This document shows positions 35,388 through 44,274 of a stretch of 64,000 nucleotides of DNA, piece by piece. Source of the stretch: an uncultured Gammaproteobacteria bacterium (lineage in GTDB: Bacteria > Pseudomonadota > Gammaproteobacteria > Steroidobacterales > Foliamicaceae); the NCBI GenBank assembly GCA_951828235.1, contig OX639965.1, forward strand, positions 2,166,212 to 2,230,211, in the 5' to 3' direction. Position numbers and translations under genes: made by a program. The notes under the pieces are model-generated. The model searched no databases and had not been told where the DNA came from. It saw only the letters and a list, made by a program, of their open reading frames with translations. Position 1 is the stretch's first letter. Each line of letters begins with the position of its first letter.

Positions 35388-36643
35388 GCGTCAACGGCGG
35401 CACGGGCGCACTGGGCGCGAAGGGGTTCTTCGGCGTGATCGGCGTTCTTGCCGGTCTGGCGGCCGTTTCCTTCGTCCTGCTCTGGATTGACGGCGCCGAC
35501 GGCGATTTTCCCTGGGCATTCGCACTGGTCATGTGGATGTTCGTGCTGGGCTTGAGCCAGGCGGGCATTTGCTTTACCGCGGTCATGCGACTTTGCAAGG
35601 CGGAGTTTCGCGCGCGCCTTCTACCCGCCTGGGCGAGGTGATGACGCTTGCGTTCCTGCCTTTCGCCTTTATCGGCTTTGCGTTGATCTTTTCTGCGGGC
35701 GCGAGTCGCTGTTCTACTGGCTGCAGGAAGGCGATCACGGACACCCTGAGCCCCCTGGCTGAACGAGGACCTGCTTTTCTGGCGCAACCTCGTGGCGCTG
35801 GCGGCCTTCTACGGCCTGTCGGTGCTTTATTTCCTTTGGGGCCTGCTGCCGGGACGTCCGCGACGATCTGGCCGAGAGCGGCAATCCCGTCTGCCGCGCC
35901 TGCTGGCGGTGGCTGTCCTCCTGCGCCGCCGCGTGAACATGTTCGCGCTGCAGAGGCGGCTGTTTTTCTCGTCCTTCTTCATCCTCTTCTTCTACGTTAT
36001 GTCGAACTCCTTCATCGCCTGGGACTTCGGAATGACGCTGGTCTCGCATTACCACAGCAGCGTATACCCGCTGTATTACATCCAGGGAATTAACCTGGCC
36101 GGCTCGGCGGCCATCCTGTTGATGAGCGCCGTGCTGTGGCGCTGCGAGGGCCTCAAGGAGTCGTTCGACGCAGGCCGCCTCAAGCAGATGGGCATCCTGA
36201 TCACGTCCTTCAGCCTGCTTTGGCTCTACATGTTCTGGGCCCAGTTCTTCGTGTCCTGGTTCGGCAACCTCGATTACGAGTACGGTGTGGTTTCGCTGCA
36301 GATGTACGGTCATTACCAGCCGTTTTTCTGGACTATGGTCAGTTGCATGTTCTTTGCCCCCCTGCTGTGCGGTCTCGCCGCCTGGGTCAAGCGCACCTGG
36401 CCGGCCATGCTGGTGCTGTCAGGACTCATCGTGGTCGGTTTCTGGATCAACCGCTATCTCAACGTCATGCCGATACTGGAACCGGCGCATGTGCCGTTCG
36501 CGGATACCAGGGAATGGCTGATTGCGATTTCCGCGCTGGCCTCCTGGTTCTTCCTGGTGCTGGTGATGTTCCGCAGCATGCCGATGATCTCCGTCTGGCA
36601 GATCGGGCACTACGCAACCGAAGAGCAACTCGAAGCTGCCTGA
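35384..36643 (+). pseudogene. actF: Alternative Complex III membrane subunit ActF (frameshifted 5' half)
   Basis: ActF is a ten-helix NrfD-like paralogue of ActC. The first 80 codons from ATG 35384 are clean (FFGVIGVLAGLAAVSFVLLW), then about six extra bases between 35,600 and 35,770 shift the frame through all three phases. From about 35,765 one frame reads NEDLLFWRNLVALAAFYGLS and continues cleanly to TGA 36,643 (VMSNSFIAWDFGMTLVSHY; MISVWQIGHYATEEQ). A loop near 35,850-35,930 may hold a further pair of compensating indels. It is the last subunit of the operon; no oxidase follows. Confidence 0.8.
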
Positions 36644-36645
36644 CT

Positions 36646-36709
36646 TGGGAGAGGGCATTGCCGTCGCGGCGTCCCGCCCTCCACGAAGGCGAGGCGCCTT
36701 CGCCCCGGA
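36646..36709. repeat. REP-like palindromic repeat, copy 4
   Basis: Contains GGCGTCCCGCCCTCCACGAA and the inverted tail AAGGCGAGGCGCCTTCGCCC. It directly follows the actF stop and borders the lower-GC islet to its right. Confidence 0.65.
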
Positions 36710-36739
36710 TGTTCCATGCAATGAGTGGCGGCGCTTCCT

Positions 36740-37030
36740 TTAGCGAGTGGCTGCTTTCGTATCAGCTTGGGCGAGGGCGGCGCGCTGTCCAGCCTGAACC
36801 GAGTCGTAAGTTTCTTGTAGGCGGCGCCAGGTTCCGGCGCCGCCACCAAAAGTCCTGTCCAGACGATGGGCCATATCTTTCGAGATTGGGGAGCGGCAAT
36901 TTACGATGCCGGACAGTTCCTTTTGACTTACGCCGAGCTTGCGGGCGCCTTCAGCGACGCTTAAACCCAAAGGCTCCAAGCAATCGTGGAGCACGGAAAG
37001 ACCGGGATGCGGTGGGTTCTTCATCGGCAT
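36740..37030 (-). CDS. higA: HigA-type antitoxin (XRE family)
   Basis: This 96-residue helix-turn-helix protein matches HigA antitoxins: HPGLSVLHDCLEPLGLSVAEG at the start, then ARKLGVSQKELSGIVN as the recognition helices and SKDMAHRLDRTFGGGAGTW. It binds and neutralises the toxin encoded just upstream and represses the operon. An AGGA ribosome site precedes the ATG at 37030; an ATG two codons later is an alternative. The nine-base gap to higB and the toxin-first order are typical of higBA. Confidence 0.88.
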   Translation of the reverse strand: MPMKNPPHPGLSVLHDCLEPLGLSVAEGARKLGVSQKELSGIVNCRSPISKDMAHRLDRTFGGGAGTWRRLQETYDSVQAGQRAALAQADTKAATR

Positions 37031-37039
37031 CTTTTCATC

Positions 37040-37318
37040 CTAATGGTAGTCGACCAAGTTTACATCGGTGACATCCTCGCCCGTAAAGCGAAAAGTCACG
37101 CGCCAGTTGCGCGATGCTTTGACGGCCCAGTGGCCCTCCAACTTACCTCTTAACGGATGCAGTTCGTAACCCGGAAGATTCATGTCCCCAGGCTGGGTTG
37201 CTTCATCAAGGCGAGCGAGAATACGAATGATCTTGTTTACCAGTGCAGGTGGTATGACTTGGCGCTTGCCTCTCTCGAACAAACGCTCAAGATTCTTATG
37301 CCGAAAACCTAGAATCAT
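37040..37318 (-). CDS. higB: HigB/RelE-type toxin
   Basis: This 92-residue protein begins MILGFRHKNLERLFERGKRQ, the usual HigB start, and ends WRVTFRFTGEDVTDVNLVDYH with the catalytic-type basic and aromatic residues of RelE-fold mRNA interferases. A 30-residue upstream extension is rejected. It would cleave ribosome-bound mRNA unless bound by the antitoxin. The pair sits in a lower-GC patch with other accessory genes. Confidence 0.87.
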   Translation of the reverse strand: MILGFRHKNLERLFERGKRQVIPPALVNKIIRILARLDEATQPGDMNLPGYELHPLRGKLEGHWAVKASRNWRVTFRFTGEDVTDVNLVDYH

Positions 37319-37615
37319 GGACAGGCGCGCATCCTGTAAGTCCCGACTGAAGATCAACGCCAATGTAGTTGCCCGGCGAGAAGCGAAATAGATTGAAATC
37401 GCCCGCATTTGTCCTTTTTTTCAATTGACCGCTACCCGCTTTCTTGGCTGACAAGACATTTCCTGGAACATGCCCCTTTTTTGTCAGGTTTCCATATGAC
37501 AGGTTCCATATTGACTGACATATAATGCGCGCGTTATGTCCAATCGTTGACAAAAGGCGTAACGCCAATCTGCGGTGAGAGCCTGTTTTACGCGGGTTTG
37601 TGACAGGGAGAATCA
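37319..37615. other. lower-GC divergent intergenic region between higB and GIY-YIG-like gene
   Basis: About 300 bases with no gene and visibly lower GC than the surroundings. It holds two similar CCATATGACAGG / CCATATTGACTGACATAT stretches near 37,491-37,524 that could be operator half-sites, and the promoter candidate at 37,521. It probably contains the promoters of both divergent units. Confidence 0.45.
37521..37526 (+). promoter_or_regulatory. TATAAT -10 candidate for the GIY-YIG-like gene
   Basis: Perfect TATAAT 90 bases before the ATG at 37616. The best -35 match is ATGACA about 19 bases upstream, so spacing is slightly long. Confidence 0.4.
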
Positions 37616-38287
37616 ATGACAGACGTAAGTGGTATTCCGCTTAGCCCGGCACTCATTCGAGGGTACCTATTGGAATTGATGGAGCCGGGCCAGCCGTACA
37701 AGCGAGAGGACCTTCAAGTAAATGTGACGCGCAAACACGAAGAAGGCGGCGGCATCCCGCCTAACGTACTCAATCCGGTCGATCAGTTTAAAAAGGCACT
37801 GAGCACGCTGAAACAGAACGGCCAGCTCGAGAGTTTGCAAGGAGGTTATTGGCGGCTCGCGGACGGGGCTCCCGTCGAGCGTCTGCCGATTGAGCCGGAA
37901 CTTGAAAGCGAAGCTGAAGAAAACGCGGAAGTGGTAATCGGTGATGGGCCTGAAACAATCTATGGCTGGTATTTCCCCAGGGATCGAAGGCTGGCCGAGT
38001 TTGAGGGAACCGACCGCTTCCCGATAAAGGTGGGTCGCACCGTGCGCGATGCGCAGAGACGACTTCAAGAGTCCACAGGGGACATGGTGCCGGAGTTGCC
38101 GATCCTTGGCTTCGTGGCGCGTGTAAACAATTCTGGCGCGTGGGAAAGGCTCATTCACGCCACGCTGATTTTGCGCGGCCAAAAAGTTGAAGGCGCTATT
38201 GGCAATGAGTGGTTCCGCACTTCGCCTGATGAATTGCAAACAATTGTTGAGCAACAACGAGCGCTCATTGACCAAGACGGCCAATGA
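37616..38287 (+). CDS. winged-helix plus GIY-YIG-like (T5orf172/Mug113 type) protein
   Basis: This 223-residue protein has an N-terminal winged-helix-like region (residues 10-80: LIRGYLLELMEPGQPYKRED to GGYWRLADG). A linker is followed by a C-terminal region with IYGWYFP, IKVGRTVRDAQRRLQ and GNEWFRTSPDEL. The spacing of Tyr, the GRT-Arg element and the late Glu/Asn is like the GIY-YIG nuclease subfamily T5orf172/Mug113. Such proteins occur in phage and mobile-island contexts; the N-domain resembles those of Mrr-like restriction proteins. A DNA-directed role is inferred. Its stop overlaps the next frame by four bases. Confidence 0.65.
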   Translation: MTDVSGIPLSPALIRGYLLELMEPGQPYKREDLQVNVTRKHEEGGGIPPNVLNPVDQFKKALSTLKQNGQLESLQGGYWRLADGAPVERLPIEPELESEAEENAEVVIGDGPETIYGWYFPRDRRLAEFEGTDRFPIKVGRTVRDAQRRLQESTGDMVPELPILGFVARVNNSGAWERLIHATLILRGQKVEGAIGNEWFRTSPDELQTIVEQQRALIDQDGQ

Positions 38288-38400
38288 GAATAACCCGGAA
38301 AGCCACCGGCAAGGCATTCCGCGCCGGTATCTCGCTTGTGGAACTTATGGACGTGTTCCCAAGCGAGGAAGCGGCAAAGGATTGGTTTGAGGCTGCCAAA
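38284..38400 (+). pseudogene. N-terminal fragment of an IS1595-family transposase
   Basis: The first ~40 codons (KAFRAGISLVELMDVFPSEE, then AKDWFEAAK) match the start of IS1595-type transposases, which continue with a zinc-binding Cys region and a DDE-like core. Here the similarity stops around 38,400 and the frame continues as unrelated sequence to 38,613. No catalytic domain or second inverted repeat is present, so this is a remnant. Confidence 0.65.
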
Positions 38401-38434
38401 GAGGGTATTTCGGGGCCGAGGCTATACTCGCCCT

Positions 38435-38602
38435 ATGAACACCGCCGCTTTTGTCCCCGGGAACGAGATCCGGGCGATGCAGCTTGCCATCGAGAACAGG
38501 ATCGAGCAGGGCACGAATGCGGTATTGCGACGTATCAACGCCGTGTTGCTGACCAGTGTGGCTGTAGGTGGCGGCGTCATCGCAGCACTTGTCGTAACCT
38601 GA
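38435..38602 (+). CDS. 55-residue single-helix membrane protein
   Basis: MNTAAFVPGNEIRAMQLAIE opens an amphipathic coil of about 33 residues, followed by a membrane helix (LLTSVAVGGGVIAALVV) at the C-terminus. A TATACT-like box lies just before the ATG. The layout (short coil plus C-terminal helix) recalls small phage XhlA/holin-associated proteins. No conserved partner is visible, so it could also be chance coding in the transposase remnant. Confidence 0.4.
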   Translation: MNTAAFVPGNEIRAMQLAIENRIEQGTNAVLRRINAVLLTSVAVGGGVIAALVVT

Positions 38603-38679
38603 TTTCACCCTGACTCCACGCCCCGCGGTGGCTGGCGCCGCTCCTTGTTAGGGGGGCGCCGATTTGTTGGGGATGATGT

Positions 38680-38732
38680 GGGCGAGGCGCCCTTGTTCCC
38701 GGGGTTGTTGAAGGCGAGACGCCCTCTCTTCC
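38680..38732. repeat. REP-like degenerate repeat, copy 5
   Basis: GGGCGAGGCGCCCTTGTTCC is the reverse complement of a diverged half-unit and AAGGCGAGACGCCCTCTCTT is a second. It forms the right border of the lower-GC islet. Confidence 0.55.
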
Positions 38733-38753
38733 AGGAATACGCCCCTCTCAGAG

Positions 38754-39158
38754 TCAGGAGAGGCTGCGGATCAGTGCCTCGATTTCGTCATCCGTGGGCG
38801 CCGACGCAGTTGCCGCGGGGGCGCCGGAAACCCGCGCTTCGGCGCGCTCGCCCAGCGCCGCCAGACGCGCCCTGCGCGCGCGGAAGCGACGCTGCGCGGT
38901 CTTTCCCAGGCGCCGTAGCGTGTCGCGCCGCAAGCCGTCATGCTCATCGTCTGCGGGCGCGCCGGGGAAGCGCGGCTCGACGGCGATGCAGTCCACGGGG
39001 CAGGGGGGCAGACACAATCCGCAGCCGACGCATTCATCGTGAACGATGGTGTGGGTGAAATTGCGGCTGCCGATGATCGCGTCCACAGGGCAGGCGGGAA
39101 GGCAGCGTGCGCAGCCTACGCACAGCGCTTCGTCGATTCGCGCTACCGACGGCTGCAT
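38754..39158 (-). CDS. RnfB-like di-cluster ferredoxin
   Basis: This 134-residue protein has two [4Fe-4S] motifs, [15 protein letters not shown] and [15 protein letters not shown], separated by about 20 residues, then a basic helical tail. This is the short RnfB-like ferredoxin found beside metG in many Gammaproteobacteria. The ATG at 39158 is chosen because the longer frame overlaps metG. It lacks the membrane anchor of a complete RnfB. It probably serves as a soluble electron carrier. Confidence 0.82.
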   Translation of the reverse strand: MQPSVARIDEALCVGCARCLPACPVDAIIGSRNFTHTIVHDECVGCGLCLPPCPVDCIAVEPRFPGAPADDEHDGLRRDTLRRLGKTAQRRFRARRARLAALGERAEARVSGAPAATASAPTDDEIEALIRSLS

Positions 39159-39165
39159 GGTGGTC

Positions 39166-41163
39166 TTAGCGCACCCGCATGCCCGGTTCGGCGCCCTCGT
39201 CGGGCGAAAGCAGAAAGACGCGCTTGTCGCCTTCGCCAGCCGCCAGCACCATGCCCTCGGAGACACCGAAACGCATCTTGCGCGGCTTGAGATTGGCGAC
39301 CAGCACGACCTTGCGGCCGACCAGGATGGCCGGCGCATAAGCACCGGCTATTCCAGCGAACACGGTGCGGCCCTTGCCGCCGTCGTCCAGGGTCAGGCGC
39401 AGCAGGCGGTCGGCGCCGGGTACGCGCTCGGCCCTGGTGATCCGGGCCACTCTAAGGTCCGTGCGCAGGAACTCGTCGATTTCGACTGGCTCAGCACGCT
39501 CGGCATCGCTCGCCGGCTGTTTGCGGTTGACGTCCACCAGGGACTTCAGCGTCTTCGGCGCCACGCGGCTCGCGAGCGGTTTGAACTTCCTGATCTTCGC
39601 ACCCAGCAAGGGTTGGTCGACGTCCCGCCAGACAAGCTTCGCGCCAAGGAACTCCTCGGCTGATGCAGACATGCGCGGCAGCACCGGCGCGACATAAGTC
39701 ATCAGAACCCGGAACAGGTTGATGCCCTGGGTAACCACGGCGTGCAGTTCGTTGCGCCTGTCGCCATCCTTGGCCAGTTCCCAGGGCTTGCGCTCGTTGA
39801 TCCACACGTTGGCGCGGTCCGCCAGCGCCATGATCGACCGCATGGCCTTGCCGTACGAGCGCGACTCGTAGAGTTCGCCGATCCGCTCTCTTTCCGCGGC
39901 GAATTCCTCGTAGAGAGCCGGATCATGCAGGGTCGGGCCGAGTTCGCCGCCGAACCCGCGCTGCACGAAGCTCGCGCAGCGGCTGGCGATATTCACCAGC
40001 TTGCCCACCAGGTCCGAGTTGATCCGGGCCGCGAAGTCCTCCAGTTGCAGGTCGATGTCGTCCAGTCCCGGACCGAGCTTGGCAGCGTAGTAGTAACGCA
40101 GGTATTCCGGGTCCAGGCCGGCTGCCAGGAAGTCCGTCGCGGTAATGAAGGTGCCCCTGGACTTGGACATTTTCTGCCCGTCCACGGTAAGAAAGCCGTG
40201 CACGAAGACCCCGGTGGGCGTGCGCATGCCCGCGCCCAGAAGGACCGCGGGCCAGAACAGCGCGTGAAAGTACAGGATGTCTTTGCCGATGAAGTGATAA
40301 AGCTCGGTGTCGCTGTCCGCGCCGAAATAGCGCTCGAACCGGCGTTCGCCTTCCTCGCCTTCGCCGCAAAGGTTGCGGAAGCTGGCCATGTAACCCACGG
40401 GCGCATCCAGCCACACGTAAAAATACTTGCCCTTCTCGCCCGGCACCTCAAAGCCGAAGTACGGCTCGTCGCGGGTAATGTCCCAGTCTTTCAGGCCCTC
40501 CTTGAACCACTCGGCCAGCTTGTTGCGCGCGCCGCGGTCGAGGTTGCTCGCTTGCATCCAGGTCTTGAGCTGCGACTCGAATTCGCCCAGCGTGAAGAAC
40601 TTGTGCTCGGATTCGCGGGTGACCGGCGGCCGGCCGCTCAGGATCGAACGGGGATTGACCAGTTCGGAGGGCGCGTAGGTGGCCCCGCAAGCCGCGCAAC
40701 TGTCGCCGTACTGGTCGTCCGCACCGCAGGACGGACACTCGCCGCGCACGTAGCGGTCGGGCAGGAACATGCCCGCCTCTTCGTCGTAGGCCTGCTGTAT
40801 CGTGCGGGTGCGGATGAAGCCGCGCTCCAGCAGCCGGGAGTAAATGCGCTCCACAAGCGCCCGGTTCTCCGGGGAATGCGTCGTGTAGTAGTTGTCGAAC
40901 CGGATTCCGAAGGATTCGAAGTCCCGAACGTGCGCGGCCCTGCAGGACTCGGCGTATTCCTCGGGACTCGTGCCTTCTTCGCGAGCCTTGAGCATGGTGG
41001 GCGTGCCGTGCGCGTCGGTTGCGCAAACGAAAGCGCAGTCCGCGCCGGACAGGCGCTGGTAGCGCACCCAGATGTCGGTCTGCACCTGCTCCAGCAGGTT
41101 GCCGAGATGGATCTGACCGCTGGCGTAGGGCAGCGCCGCGGTAACGAGGATCTTGCGCGCCAT
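39166..41163 (-). CDS. metG: methionyl-tRNA synthetase
   Basis: This 665-residue enzyme charges tRNA-Met. The HIGH-like HLGN motif is near residue 20 and KMSKS near residue 330. The zinc-knuckle cysteines (CPSCG, CAAC) lie around residues 140-160, an anticodon-binding helical domain follows, and a C-terminal Arc1p/Trbp111-type tRNA-binding domain lies from about residue 565 to the end ([14 protein letters not shown]). The start [14 protein letters not shown] at 41163 fits other MetG proteins. In Escherichia coli metG is divergent from mrp; here mrp is 14 kb away. Confidence 0.96.
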   Translation of the reverse strand: MARKILVTAALPYASGQIHLGNLLEQVQTDIWVRYQRLSGADCAFVCATDAHGTPTMLKAREEGTSPEEYAESCRAAHVRDFESFGIRFDNYYTTHSPENRALVERIYSRLLERGFIRTRTIQQAYDEEAGMFLPDRYVRGECPSCGADDQYGDSCAACGATYAPSELVNPRSILSGRPPVTRESEHKFFTLGEFESQLKTWMQASNLDRGARNKLAEWFKEGLKDWDITRDEPYFGFEVPGEKGKYFYVWLDAPVGYMASFRNLCGEGEEGERRFERYFGADSDTELYHFIGKDILYFHALFWPAVLLGAGMRTPTGVFVHGFLTVDGQKMSKSRGTFITATDFLAAGLDPEYLRYYYAAKLGPGLDDIDLQLEDFAARINSDLVGKLVNIASRCASFVQRGFGGELGPTLHDPALYEEFAAERERIGELYESRSYGKAMRSIMALADRANVWINERKPWELAKDGDRRNELHAVVTQGINLFRVLMTYVAPVLPRMSASAEEFLGAKLVWRDVDQPLLGAKIRKFKPLASRVAPKTLKSLVDVNRKQPASDAERAEPVEIDEFLRTDLRVARITRAERVPGADRLLRLTLDDGGKGRTVFAGIAGAYAPAILVGRKVVLVANLKPRKMRFGVSEGMVLAAGEGDKRVFLLSPDEGAEPGMRVR

Positions 41164-41657
41164 GCCGCGATTATCCCGCAAATGCCCCCTTGCCTACACG
41201 GTCGCCGTCATTCGGGACGAATAAAGTGGGTGTGGTAAATGTCCAGATTGAAGCGGCGCACACTGGCCAGACTGCGCGCGAAAAAAGTTTTGAGAAATGG
41301 GATGATGCGGGCTGAAGTGGGGGAAAGTGAGACGGGACGCGGGCTTCAGGCGATTCTGGAGGCCACAAAAAGTTTTGGGAAATCTGCACTGACTTGGCTC
41401 GAAAATGAAGCTTATGGGTCGATATCAGCGATTTTTCCGGGCAAAAGAAGAGGCGTGTCTTGAGCGGGATTTTCCGGCGCGTGACAAGTTGAGATTCGCC
41501 AGGTCGAGGCGGCCGCAGGCGGAAGTACGGCGCTTCTGATCCGGAGCGCGCCAGCGGAGTTTCGCCACCCCGGTTCAGAGTCCCTAACTACTAGCCTACT
41601 GATTCTCTTCGGTTTTTCTGTTGATTATCGCCCACGAAGCCTGATAACAGATGAGGA
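41164..41657. other. gene-poor region between metG and YajG-like gene
   Basis: About 490 bases without a convincing gene. It holds a 17-base direct repeat (AAAAAGTTTTGAGAAAT at 41,282 and AAAAAGTTTTGGGAAAT at 41,367, one mismatch) and stretches of lower GC. A 74-codon open frame at 41,239 shows no protein-like composition. metG's promoter should lie at the left end. Confidence 0.5.
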
Positions 41658-42284
41658 CTATTCCGTAAGGAATTCAAACAACGCAACATCATCGAACAGT
41701 TCCTGCAGCAAGGCCGACGCACTGATGTTGACTCTCTCTGCGTTGGCATCGGCGCCAGGCGCAAAAACTACGCGCTTCTCGTCGTCAACGCGGTACATCT
41801 CTTCGTATTTTGCCGCTCCGCGTGTGGCGATTACTTTCATTGCTCCGCGTGTGTGGACGCCGCCCGTCCAGAATCCCATAGACGTATCGTATTCCAGGTT
41901 GCGGATGTCTATCCGCAAGAGGGTGGCTCCAGCGACGGGGGAATCATCATCTACGGGGATCGCACTAAAGCCCGTCTCTTCAAGTGAACTCACGATTGAG
42001 TCACTGAAGACACGGGCCAGATCCTGCTCCGTTGTTATCGCGGCCCCACGCATCGCTCCTGTTCCGCGCCGCCCGATCTCAGTCGTTGGCCGCTCGTCGA
42101 CCACATAGACAGCTATTTCTCGACGTTCCTCAATCTTCAGGGGTCGTGCATTGACAGTAGGTTCGATAAGGACAGTTTGCGGAATCACCGTACAAGCCGT
42201 TAACTCCAGCGTGCTGATCAACACGAGCGCGGGAAAAAGTGGTCGCCTCGCAAAGGTTCTACCCAGCGCATGCGAACCGCTCAT
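41658..42284 (-). CDS. YajG-like lipoprotein
   Basis: This 208-residue protein has a lipoprotein signal with lipobox LELTAC. The following region includes VYVVDERPTTEIGRRG and an amphipathic stretch (ARVFSDSIVSSLEETGFSAI) typical of the YajG family of outer-membrane lipoproteins of unknown function. The ATG at 42284 has a GGGAGG site. It stands alone. A role in envelope integrity is assumed from the family only. Confidence 0.75.
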   Translation of the reverse strand: MSGSHALGRTFARRPLFPALVLISTLELTACTVIPQTVLIEPTVNARPLKIEERREIAVYVVDERPTTEIGRRGTGAMRGAAITTEQDLARVFSDSIVSSLEETGFSAIPVDDDSPVAGATLLRIDIRNLEYDTSMGFWTGGVHTRGAMKVIATRGAAKYEEMYRVDDEKRVVFAPGADANAERVNISASALLQELFDDVALFEFLTE

Positions 42285-42477
42285 ATAAGGACCTCCCGTT
42301 TGCCTGCTGTGGGCTCCCGTTCTTCAAGCTTATAGGTGGCGCTGCCACGAACGTTCGAACGGCTGCTCTTCGTTCCGTTCATCATATCCCTGCTCCCTGC
42401 CAGCAAGCTACGGCGAGCATACTACAGAATCAGCCCCGCGATGCTGGGGGCCCCATTTGATTCAGTCCGCCTTCGGC

Positions 42478-44274
42478 CTACCAGCCGCAGGAAAGCCCCC
42501 GGTTCTCCGTCTCAAGCCAGTCCATCAGCGGCTGAAAATAGCCGATGATCGCCGAAGCGTCCATTTCGCGCTGGCCGGTCACGGCCTCCAGCGAGTCCTG
42601 CCACGGCCGGCTGGAACCCTGCTGGAGCATTTTCCACAACAGTGCGCCGGCTTCCTTGTTGCCGTAGATCGAGCATTCGTGACGCGGTCCCTCGAATCCC
42701 GCGGCTTCGCACAGCGCCCGCTGAAACTGGAACTGCAGCACGAAGGCCAGGAAGTAGCGGGTGTACGGCGTGTTGCCCGGAATGTGGTACTTGGCGCCGG
42801 GATCAAAATCGGCTTCACTACGCTCAACCGGAGGGCTTATACCCTGGTAGCGGGTACGCAGGTCCCACCAGGCTGCGTTGTAGTCCTCCGGCGCGATTTC
42901 CCCGGAAAACACGCCCCAGCGCCACTGGTCCATCAGCTTGCCGAACGGCAGAAACGCAATCTTGTCCAGCGCCAGCTTCATCTGTGCGTTGATCAGGGCC
43001 TCGGGGCTGTCCTTGACTGACTCCACCAGCCCCAGGTTTTTCAGGAACTCGCCGGTCATCGACAGCGTGACCGTGTCGCCCACTGCCTCATGGAAGCCGT
43101 CGTGGGCCCCGGACTGGAAGATGATGGGCTGGTCTCGGTAAGCCAGGTAGTAGTAGATGTGTCCCAGTTCGTGGTAGATAGTGAACAGGTGATCCTGGGT
43201 GGGTTCGATGCACATCTTGATCCGCACGTCGTCCTTACCGTCCATGCTCCACGCGCTGGCATGGCAGACCACCTCCCGGTCCTGCGGCTTCACCAGCAGC
43301 GAACGCTGCCAGAAACTCTCCGGCAGGCTGGGCATGCCCAGCGAGACGAAAAAATCTTCGGCCAGTTCGGTCATGTAGACCGCGCTGTAGTTCTGGTCCT
43401 GCATCGCCCGGGTTACGTTCAGCTCCGCCACGCCGGCGTAAGGCTCCGCCAGGTCGTAGACCTCGCCCCAGGTCTGCGACCACATGTTGCCCAGCAGGTG
43501 CGCCGGAATCGGATCGCCCCGGGGCACGAGGTCCTCGCCGTAAGTCTTTCTCAGCTTGTCGGCGGTGTAGCAATGCAGCTGCTCGTAGAGCGGCGACACC
43601 TGGCTCCAGAGGCGCTCCACTTCCTCGCGGAAATCGGCAACGGGCATGTCATAGCCGGAACGCCACAACTCGCCCATGTCGTTGAATCCGAGTTCGCGGG
43701 CGCCCTCGTTGCCCAGCTCCACGAAACGCCGGTAATCGGCCCGGATCGGGGGAGAGATGGTGCGCCACCCGCGCCATGCCTCCAGGAGCTCTTCATGTTC
43801 CCGGCTGCGGGCCATGACCTCGCTGAGCTGCTCCAGGTCACGGCAGCTTTCCGGACCGTCCGGGCAATACCTTCCGCTGCCGTAGGCTCCTTCCATGCGG
43901 GTCATGATTTCGGACAGTTCGCGCCGTTTGGCGTCATCGTCCGGCGCCGGCAGCGTGGTCCCCCACTTGATCGAGTTGATGGCGCGTTGCGTCAGCGGTT
44001 CGAGTTCCATGCCGTCGTATCGCCTGGCGCCCGCGACCGCCGAACTCTGGAACTTGAGCCCGCGCTCCTGGGCCCTGGCGGCGAGCAGCGCGGTATCCGG
44101 GGTGATATAAGTCTGGTAGGCCCACGCGGCCGCCGCGCCTTCGAGGCGCAGTTCCTCGTATTTCTCGCTGGTCTCCCGTACGAATTCATCAGCGCCGGGC
44201 AGCGGCGTATCTTCGGTCGACGCGCTGACGGACAAGGTCAGCGCCAGCGCCGCGACAATGATTCGAGTCTTCAC
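42478..44274 (-). CDS. M2 family peptidyl-dipeptidase (ACE-like)
   Basis: This 598-residue zinc peptidase removes C-terminal dipeptides from peptides. A signal peptide (IIVAALALTLSVSAS) directs it to the periplasm. The zinc site is complete: HELGH with His368 and His372, and Glu396 in HDGFHEAVGD. The GTG at 44274 has GGAGGA nine bases upstream; the longer frame overlaps the transporter and is rejected. It overlaps the stop of the POT transporter by four bases, so peptide cleavage in the periplasm and dipeptide uptake are co-expressed. Confidence 0.93.
   Translation of the reverse strand: MKTRIIVAALALTLSVSASTEDTPLPGADEFVRETSEKYEELRLEGAAAAWAYQTYITPDTALLAARAQERGLKFQSSAVAGARRYDGMELEPLTQRAINSIKWGTTLPAPDDDAKRRELSEIMTRMEGAYGSGRYCPDGPESCRDLEQLSEVMARSREHEELLEAWRGWRTISPPIRADYRRFVELGNEGARELGFNDMGELWRSGYDMPVADFREEVERLWSQVSPLYEQLHCYTADKLRKTYGEDLVPRGDPIPAHLLGNMWSQTWGEVYDLAEPYAGVAELNVTRAMQDQNYSAVYMTELAEDFFVSLGMPSLPESFWQRSLLVKPQDREVVCHASAWSMDGKDDVRIKMCIEPTQDHLFTIYHELGHIYYYLAYRDQPIIFQSGAHDGFHEAVGDTVTLSMTGEFLKNLGLVESVKDSPEALINAQMKLALDKIAFLPFGKLMDQWRWGVFSGEIAPEDYNAAWWDLRTRYQGISPPVERSEADFDPGAKYHIPGNTPYTRYFLAFVLQFQFQRALCEAAGFEGPRHECSIYGNKEAGALLWKMLQQGSSRPWQDSLEAVTGQREMDASAIIGYFQPLMDWLETENRGLSCGW

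Noticed and set aside
30940..35880. Programmed frameshifting as the cause of the act-gene frame breaks
   Set aside because: The breaks are too many, occur at varied sites without slippery heptamers or stimulatory structures, and mostly need the removal of an extra base.
41239..41463. A 74-codon open frame upstream of metG
   Set aside because: Composition is not protein-like and it overlaps the likely metG promoter and the direct repeat.
41560..41590. tRNA T-arm-like sequence (GGTTCAGAGTCC)
   Set aside because: No acceptor, D or anticodon arms can be paired around it, and the loop has an extra base.
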